NCBI GenBank assembly: GCA_902490355.1
Contig: CABUDN010000047.1
Location: forward strand, 1-16,043
Length of the DNA stretch: 16,043 nucleotides
Direction: 5' to 3'
Origin: an uncultured Oscillibacter sp.
GTDB taxonomy: Bacteria > Bacillota > Clostridia > Oscillospirales > Oscillospiraceae
Both the position numbers and the translations under genes were made by a program. This document shows, in pieces, positions 6,250 through 13,996 of this stretch. Position 1 is the first letter of the stretch. Each line of letters opens with the position of its first letter. The notes under the pieces are model-generated. The model did no database searches. It was not told the DNA's origin and saw nothing but the letters and a program-made list of their open reading frames with translations.

Positions 6250-7313
6250 GAAACGTCATTTGTATTGTGCTGTTTTTGCTGGTGCTCACCAGCCATGCCC
6301 GGGCCGCGGAACTGCCGGAGGATCTGACCGATGCTCTGCCGGACCAGGCCGCGGAGTGGATGGAGGAGATTCCGGAGGATGATTTTGCCGGGGGTGTCAC
6401 CGGAATCCTGGAACAGATGGGAAACAAAGCCGGGGATATCGTGCGCCAGAGAGTCCGGGGGGCGGCAGGGGTGCTGGTGGTCGTGGTGCTCTGCGGCATT
6501 CTGGAGGGGGCATTCCAGGGGATCGGCGGAAAGCCGTCCCCGTTTTTGCCCATGGTAGGGGCCTTGTCCGTGACGCTTTTGACGGCGGGAAGCCTGGACT
6601 CCCTCATGGGGCTGGGGGCCAGCACCATTGAAGACTTGTCGGTTTTCTCCCGGGCGCTGCTGCCTACGCTGGCCGCCGCCACGGCGGCCAGCGGCAGCGT
6701 CACCACCGCCACGGTTCAGCAGGTGACCACGGTGTTTTTGGTGGACGTACTGGTGAGCTTGATCCGGGGGCTGCTGGTTCCGCTGGTGTACGTCTATGTG
6801 GGCGTACTGGCGGCGTCGGCCGCTCTTGCCGAAAGCCGGCTGGGCGTTCTGGCGGAGGGACTCAAGAAGGCGGTCACCTGGTGCCTGACCACGGCGCTGG
6901 TACTCTTTACGGTGTATCTGTCTGTTTCCCGGGTGGTGACGGGATCCGTGGATGCGGCGTCGGTGAAGGTGGCCCGGGCGGCCATCTCCGGGGTAGTGCC
7001 GGTAGTGGGCGGCATCATCTCCGACGCGGCGGAGACGGTACTGGCCGGGGCCGGGATGCTGAAAAATACCGTGGGGGTATTTGGAATGCTGGCGATTCTG
7101 GCAGCCTGCGCGTATCCGTTTTTACAGCTGGGCGTTCAGTATCTGCTCTACAAGCTCACGGCATTTGCCGCCGGAGCGGTGGGAGCGCCGGGACTGCACA
7201 AGCTCATTGACGGCCTGGGCGGCGCCTTTGGACTGATTCTGGGGATGACCGGCAGCTGCGCTCTGCTGCTTTTGATCTCCGTACTCTCATCGGTTGCGGC
7301 GGTGGTGCCATGA
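6246..7313 (+). CDS. spoIIIAE: Stage III sporulation protein AE
   Basis: The 355-residue protein has a cleavable-looking signal peptide (MRNVICIVLFLLVLTSHARA) and a short extracytoplasmic N-terminal domain with the motif DLTDALPDQAAEWMEEIP. The body is multipass with seven or so hydrophobic segments, including the typical FSRALLPTLAAATAASGS stretch. The family is about 350-400 residues. It is the large membrane component of the SpoIIIA complex. The ATG at 6246 overlaps the spoIIIAD stop by four bases; an in-frame ATG at 6123 lies inside spoIIIAD and is rejected. The 3' end overlaps spoIIIAF by four bases. Confidence 0.93.
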   Translation: MRNVICIVLFLLVLTSHARAAELPEDLTDALPDQAAEWMEEIPEDDFAGGVTGILEQMGNKAGDIVRQRVRGAAGVLVVVVLCGILEGAFQGIGGKPSPFLPMVGALSVTLLTAGSLDSLMGLGASTIEDLSVFSRALLPTLAAATAASGSVTTATVQQVTTVFLVDVLVSLIRGLLVPLVYVYVGVLAASAALAESRLGVLAEGLKKAVTWCLTTALVLFTVYLSVSRVVTGSVDAASVKVARAAISGVVPVVGGIISDAAETVLAGAGMLKNTVGVFGMLAILAACAYPFLQLGVQYLLYKLTAFAAGAVGAPGLHKLIDGLGGAFGLILGMTGSCALLLLISVLSSVAAVVP

Positions 7314-7795
7314 TTGAAGCGGTGCAGGAATGGCTGCGGGCTGTGGTGGTGACGGCTCTGCTGCTTTCGGTGGTGCAGACCCTGCTGCCGGAGGGCAATG
7401 TGCGCCGGATCGCGTCCTTTTCCGGAGGACTCATTTTGATGCTGGTGCTGCTGCGGCCCCTGCTGGGGACGGATCTTTCCGCCCTGGAGCTGGATCTTGC
7501 ACCCTACCGCGAGGCCATCGAGGAGCGGCAGGCGGAACTGGAAGCGCAATCGGATCAGGAGCTGGAGCAGCTCATAGCGGAGCGGACGGGCGCATATATA
7601 TTGGAAGAAGCGGCCAGGCTGGGCATGCAGATTCAGGTGCGGGTAGAGACCGTGCCCGGAGACGACGGTATGCCGGTTCCGGTGAGAGTGGAAATCACGG
7701 GAGCCTATTCCGCGCAGCTGTCGGAATGGATTGCGCAGGAATTGGGAATTCCCGGGGAGGAGCAGGTTTGGCATGAAGAAAATCTGGAAGACTGA
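7310..7795 (+). CDS. spoIIIAF: Stage III sporulation protein AF
   Basis: The 161-residue protein has two N-terminal membrane helices (about 10-26 and 35-50) separated by LLPEGNVRRIASFSGGLILM, which is the conserved SpoIIIAF opening. A soluble tail of mixed helix and strand follows (EAARLGMQIQVRVETV...VPVRVEITG) with a ring-building-motif-like character. It is shorter than the B. subtilis protein (206) but usual for clostridia. Its start overlaps spoIIIAE by four bases and its end overlaps spoIIIAG by 23 bases. Confidence 0.92.
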   Translation: MIEAVQEWLRAVVVTALLLSVVQTLLPEGNVRRIASFSGGLILMLVLLRPLLGTDLSALELDLAPYREAIEERQAELEAQSDQELEQLIAERTGAYILEEAARLGMQIQVRVETVPGDDGMPVPVRVEITGAYSAQLSEWIAQELGIPGEEQVWHEENLED

Positions 7796-8294
7796 AGGAG
7801 TGCGAAAGCAATGGGACCGATACAAATACGCGGCGCTGGTGGTGCTGATCGGCGCAGGGCTGCTGCTCTGGCCGAGTGGGAAGCGCGATACCGGCACGTC
7901 CTCCGTGTCAGCGGCGGCGGAGGAGACAACGGCAGAAACGATCCAGGCGGAGATGGAGGAAATTCTGGGACAAATCAGCGGCGTGGGGCAGGTGCGGGTG
8001 ATGCTGACGGCGGATACCGATGGAGAGCGTCAGCTGGCCCGGGACACGGAGCTGACGTACCGGGGAGAGCCCACGGCGCCGGAGGACTACTCCGCCCGCT
8101 CCGAGACCGTTTTGACCGACAGCGGGGAGGGGGATGCACCGGTGGTGACCCAGCGGGTGTATCCGACATACCGGGGCGCTCTGGTGGTCTGTCAGGGCGG
8201 CGATCAGCCTCAGGTGCGTCTGGCGGTGACCGAGGCGGTGTCGGCGCTGACTGGGCTTTCGGCAGACCGCATCGCGGTGGCAAAATGGCAGTGA
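7773..8294 (+). CDS. spoIIIAG: Stage III sporulation protein AG
   Basis: The 173-residue bitopic protein has a basic cytoplasmic start, one membrane helix at about residues 19-33 (AALVVLIGAGLLLWP) and a linker. The ring-forming domain contains EEILGQISGVGQVRVMLTA, a spacer, then RGALVVCQGG and VRLAVTEAVSALTGL. In Bacillus, SpoIIIAG forms a large oligomeric ring in the intermembrane space. The ATG at 7773 is chosen because GGGGAGGAG lies about 10 bases upstream; an in-frame ATG at 7731 lacks one. It begins 23 bases inside spoIIIAF, the longest overlap in the operon. It is shorter than the B. subtilis form (229). Confidence 0.92.
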   Translation: MKKIWKTEGVRKQWDRYKYAALVVLIGAGLLLWPSGKRDTGTSSVSAAAEETTAETIQAEMEEILGQISGVGQVRVMLTADTDGERQLARDTELTYRGEPTAPEDYSARSETVLTDSGEGDAPVVTQRVYPTYRGALVVCQGGDQPQVRLAVTEAVSALTGLSADRIAVAKWQ

Positions 8295-8317
8295 TTATCT
8301 GGAGGAGGAAGAACACA

Positions 8318-8932
8318 ATGAAAGCAAGATGGAAACGCAATGCAGTAGTGGCTACCATGGCGGTGCTGGTGTGCGCGGCGGTGGCGCTGAACTGGCGGTA
8401 CACGTCAGATCAGGCGGTATCACAGATGGATCCGGGACAGTCCGAGGAGACCGGCACCAAGATTTTGGGGCAGGCCACACTGGTCAGCGGTGTGGAAGAT
8501 GGCGCCGATGACGCCGGGGAGGATGCCGGAGCGGCCGACGGCGGGGAGGCTGTGGACGAGACGGCGGTTTACACCGGCTCGGACTACTTTGCCTCGGCCC
8601 GTCTGACCCGCCAGCAGGCCCGGGACAGCGCCATCTCACTTCTGCAGGAGGCGGCGGAGCAGGAAAACGCCGACGCGGCGGTGGCCAACGAGGCCTCGGA
8701 GGGGATTCAGGTGCTGGCGGCCTACACGCTTCAGGAGGCCCAGATTGAGAATCTGGTGACGGCCAAGGGCTATCAGGACTGCGTGGCGTTTCTGGGAGAA
8801 GACGGCGTCAGCGTGGTGGTGGCCACCGATACCGGAGAACTCACCGCGGAGGACGTGGCGAAAATTACGGATATCGCCATGTCGGAGACGGGATTGCCCG
8901 CCGGCAGCGTCAAGATCATGGCGGCAAATTAG
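8318..8932 (+). CDS. spoIIIAH: Stage III sporulation protein AH
   Basis: The 204-residue bitopic protein has one N-terminal membrane helix (about residues 8-25, VVATMAVLVCAAVALNW) and a long acidic, Asp/Gly/Ala-rich linker (about 55-85). The C-terminal YscJ/FliF-like domain runs from SDYFASARLTRQQARDSAI to the end (ITDIAMSETGLPAGSVKIMA). SpoIIIAH binds forespore SpoIIQ across the intermembrane space. The ATG at 8318 follows GGAGGAGG by nine bases, giving the gene its own strong ribosome binding site after a 23-base gap. No SpoIIQ gene is in the window. Confidence 0.94.
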   Translation: MKARWKRNAVVATMAVLVCAAVALNWRYTSDQAVSQMDPGQSEETGTKILGQATLVSGVEDGADDAGEDAGAADGGEAVDETAVYTGSDYFASARLTRQQARDSAISLLQEAAEQENADAAVANEASEGIQVLAAYTLQEAQIENLVTAKGYQDCVAFLGEDGVSVVVATDTGELTAEDVAKITDIAMSETGLPAGSVKIMAAN

Positions 8933-8935
8933 CTG

Positions 8936-8964
8936 TTGTAATTTTGGGGAGGACATGGTACAAT
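8936..8964 (+). promoter_or_regulatory. Sigma-A promoter for the Asp23-nusB unit
   Basis: TTGTAA (8936-8941), 17 bases and TACAAT (8959-8964) with TG at 8956-8957 form an extended -10 promoter immediately after the spoIIIAH stop. It separates the housekeeping genes from the sporulation operon and predicts a leader of about 50 bases. Confidence 0.7.
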
Positions 8965-9019
8965 ATCACATATGAATTTGTGCTTACCAAGGACAGCATG
9001 AGTAAGGGAGACATCAGAT

Positions 9020-9397
9020 ATGGCTGAAAGCAAGGAATACATGACCCTGCCGGAGGAAAACGGCAGCATCAATATTTCGGAGGAAGTCATCGCCGCCATC
9101 GCTGTGGGCGCTGTGCGGGAAGTAGAGGGCGTCTCCGGCATGATGACCAGTCTGGGCGGCAGCGTCACGGATCTGGTGAACAACAAGAAAAACGCCCAGA
9201 AGGGAACCCGGGGCGTGAAGATTGATATGACCGGCGCGGCGCTGAAGCTGGATCTGTACCTGACGGTGCGTTACGGCACGCCCATCCCTGAGGTGGCGGA
9301 AAATGCCCAGAAGGCGGTTTCTTCCGCCGTGGAGGCCATGACGGGGTGCAGCGTGGAGGCGGTCAACATCCATGTCGGCGGTGTCACCACAGCCTGA
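9020..9397 (+). CDS. Asp23/Gls24 family envelope stress response protein
   Basis: The 125-residue protein contains the family core from GSINISEEVIAAIAVGAVREVEGV through the conserved LDLYLTVRYGTPIPEVAENAQ to VEAVNIHVGGV at the end. It has no signal peptide. Asp23 proteins are soluble cytoplasmic proteins that attach to the membrane in Staphylococcus. In clostridia a copy is commonly found just before nusB, as here (42-base gap). GGGAG lies 11 bases before the ATG. The precise role is unsettled. Confidence 0.93.
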   Translation: MAESKEYMTLPEENGSINISEEVIAAIAVGAVREVEGVSGMMTSLGGSVTDLVNNKKNAQKGTRGVKIDMTGAALKLDLYLTVRYGTPIPEVAENAQKAVSSAVEAMTGCSVEAVNIHVGGVTTA

Positions 9398-9439
9398 CGC
9401 CCCTTTGAGTCAATAGAGAGAAAAGGACGAAGGAATACT

Positions 9440-9889
9440 ATGGTACGGAACACCGCGCGGGAAATCGCCATCCATCTTTCCTATGAGCTGAGCTTTACGG
9501 ATAAACCCATTGACGAGCTGCTGGATCAAAGACTCTCCTCGGAGTCCTTTGCCTCCCTGGCCGGGGAGGACCCGATCTATGCCGAGACTCCCAATGCCAA
9601 GCAGGCGGAGTATATCCGCCGGTTGGTCAAGGGCGTCAGTGTTCATGCCGCGGAGCTGGACGGGTATATTGCCAAGTACGCCAAGGGCTGGAGCTTTGCC
9701 CGCATTCCGCTGGTGGCCTCCGCCATCATGCGGGTGGCCATGTATGAGATTTTGTATATGCCGGACATCCCCAACGGCGCTGCCATCAATGAGGCCCTGG
9801 AGATTGCCAAAAAATATGAGACGCCGGAAACGGTGAAGTTCATGAACGGAATCCTGGGCAGCTTTGTGCGTCAGGAACTGCCGGAATAA
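9440..9889 (+). CDS. nusB: Transcription antitermination protein NusB
   Basis: The 149-residue all-helical RNA-binding protein starts with the typical NTAREIAIHLSYELSF helix (cf. R-x-x-A-x-x-x-LY in the family). It ends with PNGAAINEALEIAKKYETPETVKFMNGILGSF, the conserved C-terminal NusB signature. With NusE (S10) it binds boxA RNA for rRNA antitermination. It lies in one transcript with the Asp23 gene, and a terminator-like hairpin follows. A weak AAGGA motif precedes the ATG. Confidence 0.94.
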   Translation: MVRNTAREIAIHLSYELSFTDKPIDELLDQRLSSESFASLAGEDPIYAETPNAKQAEYIRRLVKGVSVHAAELDGYIAKYAKGWSFARIPLVASAIMRVAMYEILYMPDIPNGAAINEALEIAKKYETPETVKFMNGILGSFVRQELPE

Positions 9890-9903
9890 GCACGCTTACA
9901 ACA

Positions 9904-9947
9904 GAGCGGGACATAGCGGGAGAGCCCCGTGGTCCCGCTCCGTTTTT
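9904..9947 (+). terminator. Terminator-like hairpin between nusB and xseA
   Basis: GAGCGGGAC (9904-9912) pairs perfectly with GTCCCGCTC (9932-9940). The loop contains a small inner GGG-AGAG-CCC hairpin, and CCG TTTTT follows. It should end or reduce transcription before xseA, yet no separate promoter is obvious in the 28 bases that remain. Partial read-through is therefore likely. Confidence 0.7.
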
Positions 9948-9974
9948 CTGTTTTCCTGCACAAAGGAGGTATCC

Positions 9975-11189
9975 ATGGAACAGCGGATCATTACCGTCTC
10001 GGAAGTCAATCAGGTGGTGAAGCTCTTACTGGAAAACGAACCCCTGCTGCGCAATCTCAGCGTCCGGGGCGAGCTGTCCAACTATAAGATCCACTCCACG
10101 GGAAACCACTTCTTCACCCTCAAGGATGCCGGGGGCGCGCTGCAGTGCGTGATGTTCAAAGGCGCTGCCGGAAAGATCCGGTTTCGGCCGGAAAACGGCA
10201 TGAAAGTGGTGGCCACGGGCCGGATCAGCGCTTTCCCCCGGGACGGCGTCTACCAGCTCTACTGCGACGCATTGATTCCGGAGGGGACCGGAGACCTGGC
10301 CCTGGCCTTTGAGCAGCTCAAGGCCCGGCTGTACGCGGAGGGCCTCTTTGACCCCTCCCACAAAAAGCCGCTGCCGCGATATCCCCAGCGCATCGCGCTG
10401 GTGACCTCCGGGACCGGCGCGGCAGTCCGGGACATGATTCGGATTCTGCGGCGGCGCTACCCCCTGGCCAAGGTCATCGTGCTGCCGGTGCGGGTACAGG
10501 GCGCCGGAGCGGCAGCGGAAATTGCCGGGGCCATCCGGTATGCGGACCGCTGGCACATCGGCGACATTATCATCACCGGCCGGGGCGGCGGGTCCATGGA
10601 AGATCTGTGGGCCTTTAATGAAGAGCGGGTTGCCCGGGCAATCTATGAGTGTCAAACGCCGGTGATTTCGGCTGTGGGCCACGAGCCGGATGTGACCATT
10701 TCCGACTTTGTGGCCGACGTGCGGGCGTCCACGCCCTCCAACGCCGCGGAGATCGCGGTGCCGGATCAGGTGGAGCTGCGGCGTCTGCTGCGGGACCGGC
10801 AGGCACGGATGGAAAGCAGCGAGACCGCCCGGCTGGAGACGCTGCGCCAGCGTCTGACAGAACTGGCCGGCAAGCGGGTGATGCGGGATCAGATGGCCTA
10901 TGTGCAGGACCAGCGCATGGAGCTGGTACATCTGCAAAAGCGGCTGGGCGACCTGGCGTCGGCTTTGTTGGCCCGCAAGCATCAGCGGTTCGCTGCCTTG
11001 GCGGCATCTCTGGATGCCATGAGCCCGCTCAAGGTGCTGGGCCGGGGGTATGCCATGGCCCGCAGCGCCGACGGGACGATTTTAAAGAGCTGGAAGGACG
11101 TGGCCCCGGGAGACGCCGTGCAGGTGACCTTGGGAGAAGGCGGGTTTACCGCCACGGTGGTGGAGCCCATCAAGGAGGTTGACGCATGA
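9975..11189 (+). CDS. xseA: Exodeoxyribonuclease VII large subunit
   Basis: The 404-residue catalytic subunit of exonuclease VII degrades single-stranded DNA to short oligonucleotides. The N-terminal OB fold (about 5-100) has LRNLSVRGELSNYKIHSTGN and the DGVYQLYC strand. The nuclease domain begins at PQRIALVTSGTGAAVRDMI and contains the conserved GRGGGSMEDLWAFNEE, VISAVGHEPDVTISDFVADV and RASTPSNAAEI blocks. A coiled-coil segment follows. The C-terminus has LKVLGRGYAMA. The ATG at 9975 follows a perfect AAAGGAGGT. The stop overlaps xseB by four bases, as expected for partners of one enzyme. Confidence 0.96.
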   Translation: MEQRIITVSEVNQVVKLLLENEPLLRNLSVRGELSNYKIHSTGNHFFTLKDAGGALQCVMFKGAAGKIRFRPENGMKVVATGRISAFPRDGVYQLYCDALIPEGTGDLALAFEQLKARLYAEGLFDPSHKKPLPRYPQRIALVTSGTGAAVRDMIRILRRRYPLAKVIVLPVRVQGAGAAAEIAGAIRYADRWHIGDIIITGRGGGSMEDLWAFNEERVARAIYECQTPVISAVGHEPDVTISDFVADVRASTPSNAAEIAVPDQVELRRLLRDRQARMESSETARLETLRQRLTELAGKRVMRDQMAYVQDQRMELVHLQKRLGDLASALLARKHQRFAALAASLDAMSPLKVLGRGYAMARSADGTILKSWKDVAPGDAVQVTLGEGGFTATVVEPIKEVDA

Positions 11190-11419
11190 ACGAAAACATG
11201 ACATTTGAGCAGCAGCTGGCCCGGCTGGAGGAGATTGTGGCGGCTCTGGAAAAGGGCGACGCCCCCCTGGCGGACTCCTTGGCCCTGTTTGAAGAGGGGA
11301 CGAAGCGGATTGCCGCCTGTTCCCGGGAACTGGACCTGGCGGAGCAGCAGGTGGTCAAGCTGATGAAGGGTGCCGACGGCGCACCGGTGGAGCTGCCCTT
11401 TGATACAGAGGAGGAGTAA
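11186..11419 (+). CDS. xseB: Exodeoxyribonuclease VII small subunit
   Basis: The 77-residue helical-hairpin protein has the family pattern TFEQQLARLEEIVAALEKGDAPL...SLALFEEG followed by a second helix with LDLAEQQVVKL. It coats the XseA coiled coils in exonuclease VII. The ATGA overlap with xseA indicates coupled translation. The gene ends two bases before ispA. Confidence 0.96.
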   Translation: MNENMTFEQQLARLEEIVAALEKGDAPLADSLALFEEGTKRIAACSRELDLAEQQVVKLMKGADGAPVELPFDTEEE

Positions 11420-11421
11420 GG

Positions 11422-12297
11422 ATGGACAAGACAGCCTTTGATCTGCGGTATCGGGAGTACCAGAACGCTGTGGAGGATTTTCTGCAGGGCCAGTTTTCGG
11501 ACAAGCCCCACTGGGAGGACTTGTACGCGTCTATGCGGTACAGCCTCCTGGCCGGAGGCAAGCGAATTCGTCCGGTACTGGCGCTGGAGTTTGCCCGGTT
11601 GGCCGGGGCCAGGTGGCAGGAGGCTCTTCCGGCGGCCTGCGCCGTGGAGATGGTGCATACCTACTCTCTGATCCACGATGATCTGCCCTGCATGGACGAC
11701 GACGATCTGCGCCGCGGCAAGCCCACCAACCACAAGGTCTACGGTGAGACCATGGCGGTTTTGGCGGGAGACGCCCTGCAGCCGGCCGCTTATACGCTGA
11801 TTCTGGACAGCGCCCTTTCCTCCCAGGCCCGGCTGGAGTGCGCGCGGATTCTGGCGGAGGCCTCCGGTCCCCGGGGCATGGTGGCCGGACAGGTGCTGGA
11901 CACCCTCCACGCCCCCAAGACGGAGGAGGAGCTCACCGAGGTTCACCGTCTGAAAACCGGCTGTATGATCCGGGCTGCCTGCACCATGGGCTGCGCCGCC
12001 GGCGGTGCTACTGCGCCTCTGCGGGAGGCTGCCGCGGTGTATGCAGAGAATCTGGGGCTGGCGTTCCAGATTCGGGATGATATGCTGGATGTGTGCGGGG
12101 ATGAGGCCGCCTTCGGCAAGCCTATCGGCTCCGACGCCCAGGAGGGCAAGGTGACCTTCGTGGATCTTCTGGGTCTGGAGGGCTGTGACAAAGCCGTGCG
12201 CAAGTGCACGGACCAGGCCAAGGCTGCCGTGGCCCCCTATGACACCGACGGCTTTTTGCAGGTCCTGGCGGACACGCTGGCCGGACGGGACCGGTAA
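11422..12297 (+). CDS. ispA: Polyprenyl synthetase, farnesyl-diphosphate-synthase type
   Basis: The 291-residue enzyme condenses IPP with DMAPP and GPP. The first aspartate-rich motif is DDLPCMDDDD (residues 86-95, with HDD just before it) followed by RRGKPTNH. The second is DDMLD (219-223). LLAGGKRIRPVL near residue 42 is the IPP-binding basic block. Length and spacing match short-chain bacterial FPP synthases. The gene is transcribed with xseAB. Downstream lies dxs, the entry enzyme for the same isoprenoid pathway, but here an opposed CNNM gene and the OLE RNA unit are placed between the two. Confidence 0.94.
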   Translation: MDKTAFDLRYREYQNAVEDFLQGQFSDKPHWEDLYASMRYSLLAGGKRIRPVLALEFARLAGARWQEALPAACAVEMVHTYSLIHDDLPCMDDDDLRRGKPTNHKVYGETMAVLAGDALQPAAYTLILDSALSSQARLECARILAEASGPRGMVAGQVLDTLHAPKTEEELTEVHRLKTGCMIRAACTMGCAAGGATAPLREAAAVYAENLGLAFQIRDDMLDVCGDEAAFGKPIGSDAQEGKVTFVDLLGLEGCDKAVRKCTDQAKAAVAPYDTDGFLQVLADTLAGRDR

Positions 12298-12381
12298 CGC
12301 AGCCGCAAGAGAACGCAAAGTCAGTCCTGAAACAGGAAGCGGGAGATTTCCCGGTGCGGGGTACGGTAAAAGAGAAGAAGA

Positions 12382-12416
12382 AAAAGGCGCATGGCCGTGT
12401 CGGCCATGCGCCTTTT
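12382..12416. terminator. Bidirectional terminator between ispA and the CNNM gene
   Basis: A perfect 16-bp stem with a three-base loop pairs AAAAGGCGCATGGCCG (12382-12397) with CGGCCATGCGCCTTTT (12401-12416). T-runs on both exits suit the convergent genes on either side. Confidence 0.9.
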
Positions 12417-12425
12417 ATGCAGTCG

Positions 12426-13685
12426 TCAGGCTCCGGGCTGGGCCGCATCGGCGCAGCAGCGCTCCGCCAGAACGGAGGTCACCCGATTGAGTTCCGTTCC
12501 CTCCACGGTAAAGGTTACATCCTGTACCGTAACCTGATCTGCGGCGGCGGGGACCCGGCCCAGCATCTCCATCAGCCAGCCGCTGACAGTGCTGGAATCG
12601 GTCTCCTCCCGCAGGTGAAACAGGGCGAAGGCCTTCTGGGGAGACAGGTCGCCGGAGAGCCGGTACCGTCCGTCCTCCAGACGGCAGATGGACTCTTCGA
12701 TCTCATCATGCTCATCCCAGATTTCGCCCACCAGCTCTTCCAGAATGTCCTCCATGGTCACGATGCCCAGGGTACCGCCGTGTTCGTCGGCCACCACGGC
12801 AATGTGCATCTTCGCTCTTTGGAGGCGGCGCAGCAGCGCGCCGATGGGGGTGGCGGGAGCCGCGTTCAGCACGGGCTTCATCAGCTCCCGCACGGCGGCA
12901 TCGCGGTTTTCCGGGGCATACAGGTCTTTGAGGTGCAGCACGCCCACGATGTGGTCAATGGTGCCCTCATACACCGGCAGGCGGGAGTAGCCGCTGGTGT
13001 CAAACAGCTCGGCGGCAGTGGCGCGGTCGGACGCGGCTTCCACGCCCACGATCGACACCCGCGGGGTGAGAATATCCTCCGCCGTGAGATCGTTGAATTC
13101 GATGGCGTTGCGCACCAGCTCCCGTTCCTGGCTGTCGATTCCGCCGTCCCGCTCCACTTCATCCACCAGGAGCAGCAGCTCTTCTTGGGTGAGTTTTCGG
13201 TCCTCGCCCACCTGGAAGATGCGGGAGAGCAGCGCTTTCCAGCCGCTGAAGATCCGGTTGACCGGGGTGAGAATTACCAGCAGGACCCGCAGCAGAGGGG
13301 CCGACCACATCGCCATTTTCTCCGGACTCTCTTTGGCCAGGCTCTTGGGGGTCACTTCTCCGAAAAACAGCACCACAACGGTCACCACCGCGGTGGACAG
13401 GGAGGACCCCAGATCCTCGCCGAAGCGGCGAACAAAGAGAATGGTGCCCACGGAGGCAATGGCAATGTTGACGATGTTGTTGCCCACCAGAATGGTAGAG
13501 AGCAGGTCGTCATACCGCTCCGCCAGGGAGAGCACCAGTTCGGCCCGGCGGTTGCCCCGCTCGGCCATCGCCCGGACCCGGGTTTTGCTCAGAGAGGAGA
13601 AAGCGGTTTCCGTGGCGGAAAAATACGCCGAACAGAGCAGAAAAAAGACAATCAGTAAAAGTTTGCTTATAGTGTCACTGGACAT
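12426..13685 (-). CDS. CNNM/CorC-type transporter (hemolysin C family; DUF21, CBS pair, CorC_HlyC)
   Basis: The 419-residue protein has an N-terminal DUF21/CNNM membrane domain (about residues 5-150). It includes the AYFSATETAFSSLSKTRVR signature, VGNNIVNIAIAS and the FGEVTPKSLA motif. A CBS pair follows at about 205-320 (SGYSRLPVYEGTIDHIVGVL; DEHGGTLGIVTMEDILEELV). The C-terminal CorC_HlyC domain is at about 335-410. Homologues are implicated in Mg2+ export and, in some cases, Na+/Co2+ movement. The ATG at 13685 follows GGAAAGGAAG. It is a single-gene unit with a structured leader of about 170 bases. It stands divergent to an OLE RNA and oapA, whose product is itself DUF21-related, so a shared magnesium theme is likely. 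Confidence 0.93.
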   Translation of the reverse strand: MSSDTISKLLLIVFFLLCSAYFSATETAFSSLSKTRVRAMAERGNRRAELVLSLAERYDDLLSTILVGNNIVNIAIASVGTILFVRRFGEDLGSSLSTAVVTVVVLFFGEVTPKSLAKESPEKMAMWSAPLLRVLLVILTPVNRIFSGWKALLSRIFQVGEDRKLTQEELLLLVDEVERDGGIDSQERELVRNAIEFNDLTAEDILTPRVSIVGVEAASDRATAAELFDTSGYSRLPVYEGTIDHIVGVLHLKDLYAPENRDAAVRELMKPVLNAAPATPIGALLRRLQRAKMHIAVVADEHGGTLGIVTMEDILEELVGEIWDEHDEIEESICRLEDGRYRLSGDLSPQKAFALFHLREETDSSTVSGWLMEMLGRVPAAADQVTVQDVTFTVEGTELNRVTSVLAERCCADAAQPGA

Positions 13686-13866
13686 CCTATGTTCTTCCTT
13701 TCCGATGATTACATATGTCTGCGTGCGGAATCCTCAACAACGCAGAGGCCGGAAAGGACGGGGAGGTACGTGCCGGGGGCATCGTCGCGGTCCGTCCATG
13801 CGGACGATCAGCTCCTTCCATCAGGCACCGGCAGAAAATGGGCCGGTGCAGTTGTGATTCATTATA
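13686..13866 (-). promoter_or_regulatory. -10 element and structured 5' leader of the CNNM gene
   Basis: On the minus strand TATAAT (13866-13861) is a perfect -10, although no good -35 is seen at 17 bases. It predicts a leader of about 170 nt. Three pairings can be drawn in it. The first is GCACCGGC / GCCGGTGC (13825-13832 with 13842-13849). The second is GGACGG / CCGTCC (13756-13761 with 13792-13797). The third is CTGCGT / ACGCAG (13719-13724 with 13740-13745). I do not see the conserved core of the M-box (ykoK) riboswitch. A new or divergent control element is possible, and no open reading frame of interest lies here. Confidence 0.45.
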
Positions 13867-13943
13867 GCGGAAAAGCTGTAAAGGTGCCGTTAAGAATTGC
13901 GGAGCGGCAAAAGCGACGGAGCCGGAGGTGAAAAATTCACACT

Positions 13944-13969
13944 TTGTATATACAATGAATATTGTATAT
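13944..13969. promoter_or_regulatory. AT-rich palindromic operator candidate at the OLE promoter
   Basis: A perfect 12-base palindrome TTGTATATACAA (13944-13955) overlaps a perfect 9-bp inverted repeat ATATACAAT-GAAT-ATTGTATAT (13948-13969). The right arm covers the -35 of the OLE promoter. Three TTGTATA half-sites in 25 bases of an otherwise GC-rich region suggest a regulator site or an UP-like element. Confidence 0.45.
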
Positions 13970-13990
13970 TTATCTAGAGCGTGCTATACT
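13962..13990 (+). promoter_or_regulatory. Promoter of the OLE RNA-oapA-dxs unit
   Basis: TTGTAT (13962-13967), 17 bases and TATACT (13985-13990) with TG at 13982-13983 form an extended -10 promoter. The predicted start near 13997 coincides with the 5' arm of the pairing that closes the RNA. No terminator is seen before oapA or dxs, so all three may share a transcript. Confidence 0.7.
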
Positions 13991-13996
13991 AAAACA

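Noticed and set aside
11170..12318. A 382-codon minus-strand frame across xseB and ispA
   Set aside because: It is the shadow of ispA, with no coding signature of its own.
12354..13658. A 434-codon plus-strand frame opposite the CNNM gene
   Set aside because: It is an antisense shadow of a clearly recognised protein in GC-rich DNA, with His/Gln-rich low-quality translation.
13756..13797. T-box-like string (GGACGGACCGCG on the minus strand) upstream of the CNNM gene
   Set aside because: It only loosely resembles the T-box antiterminator. There is no terminator partner or stem I, and the downstream gene is not an amino-acid gene.
13686..13860. M-box magnesium riboswitch for the CNNM gene
   Set aside because: The conserved core sequences of the M-box could not be found on either strand; only generic hairpins are visible.
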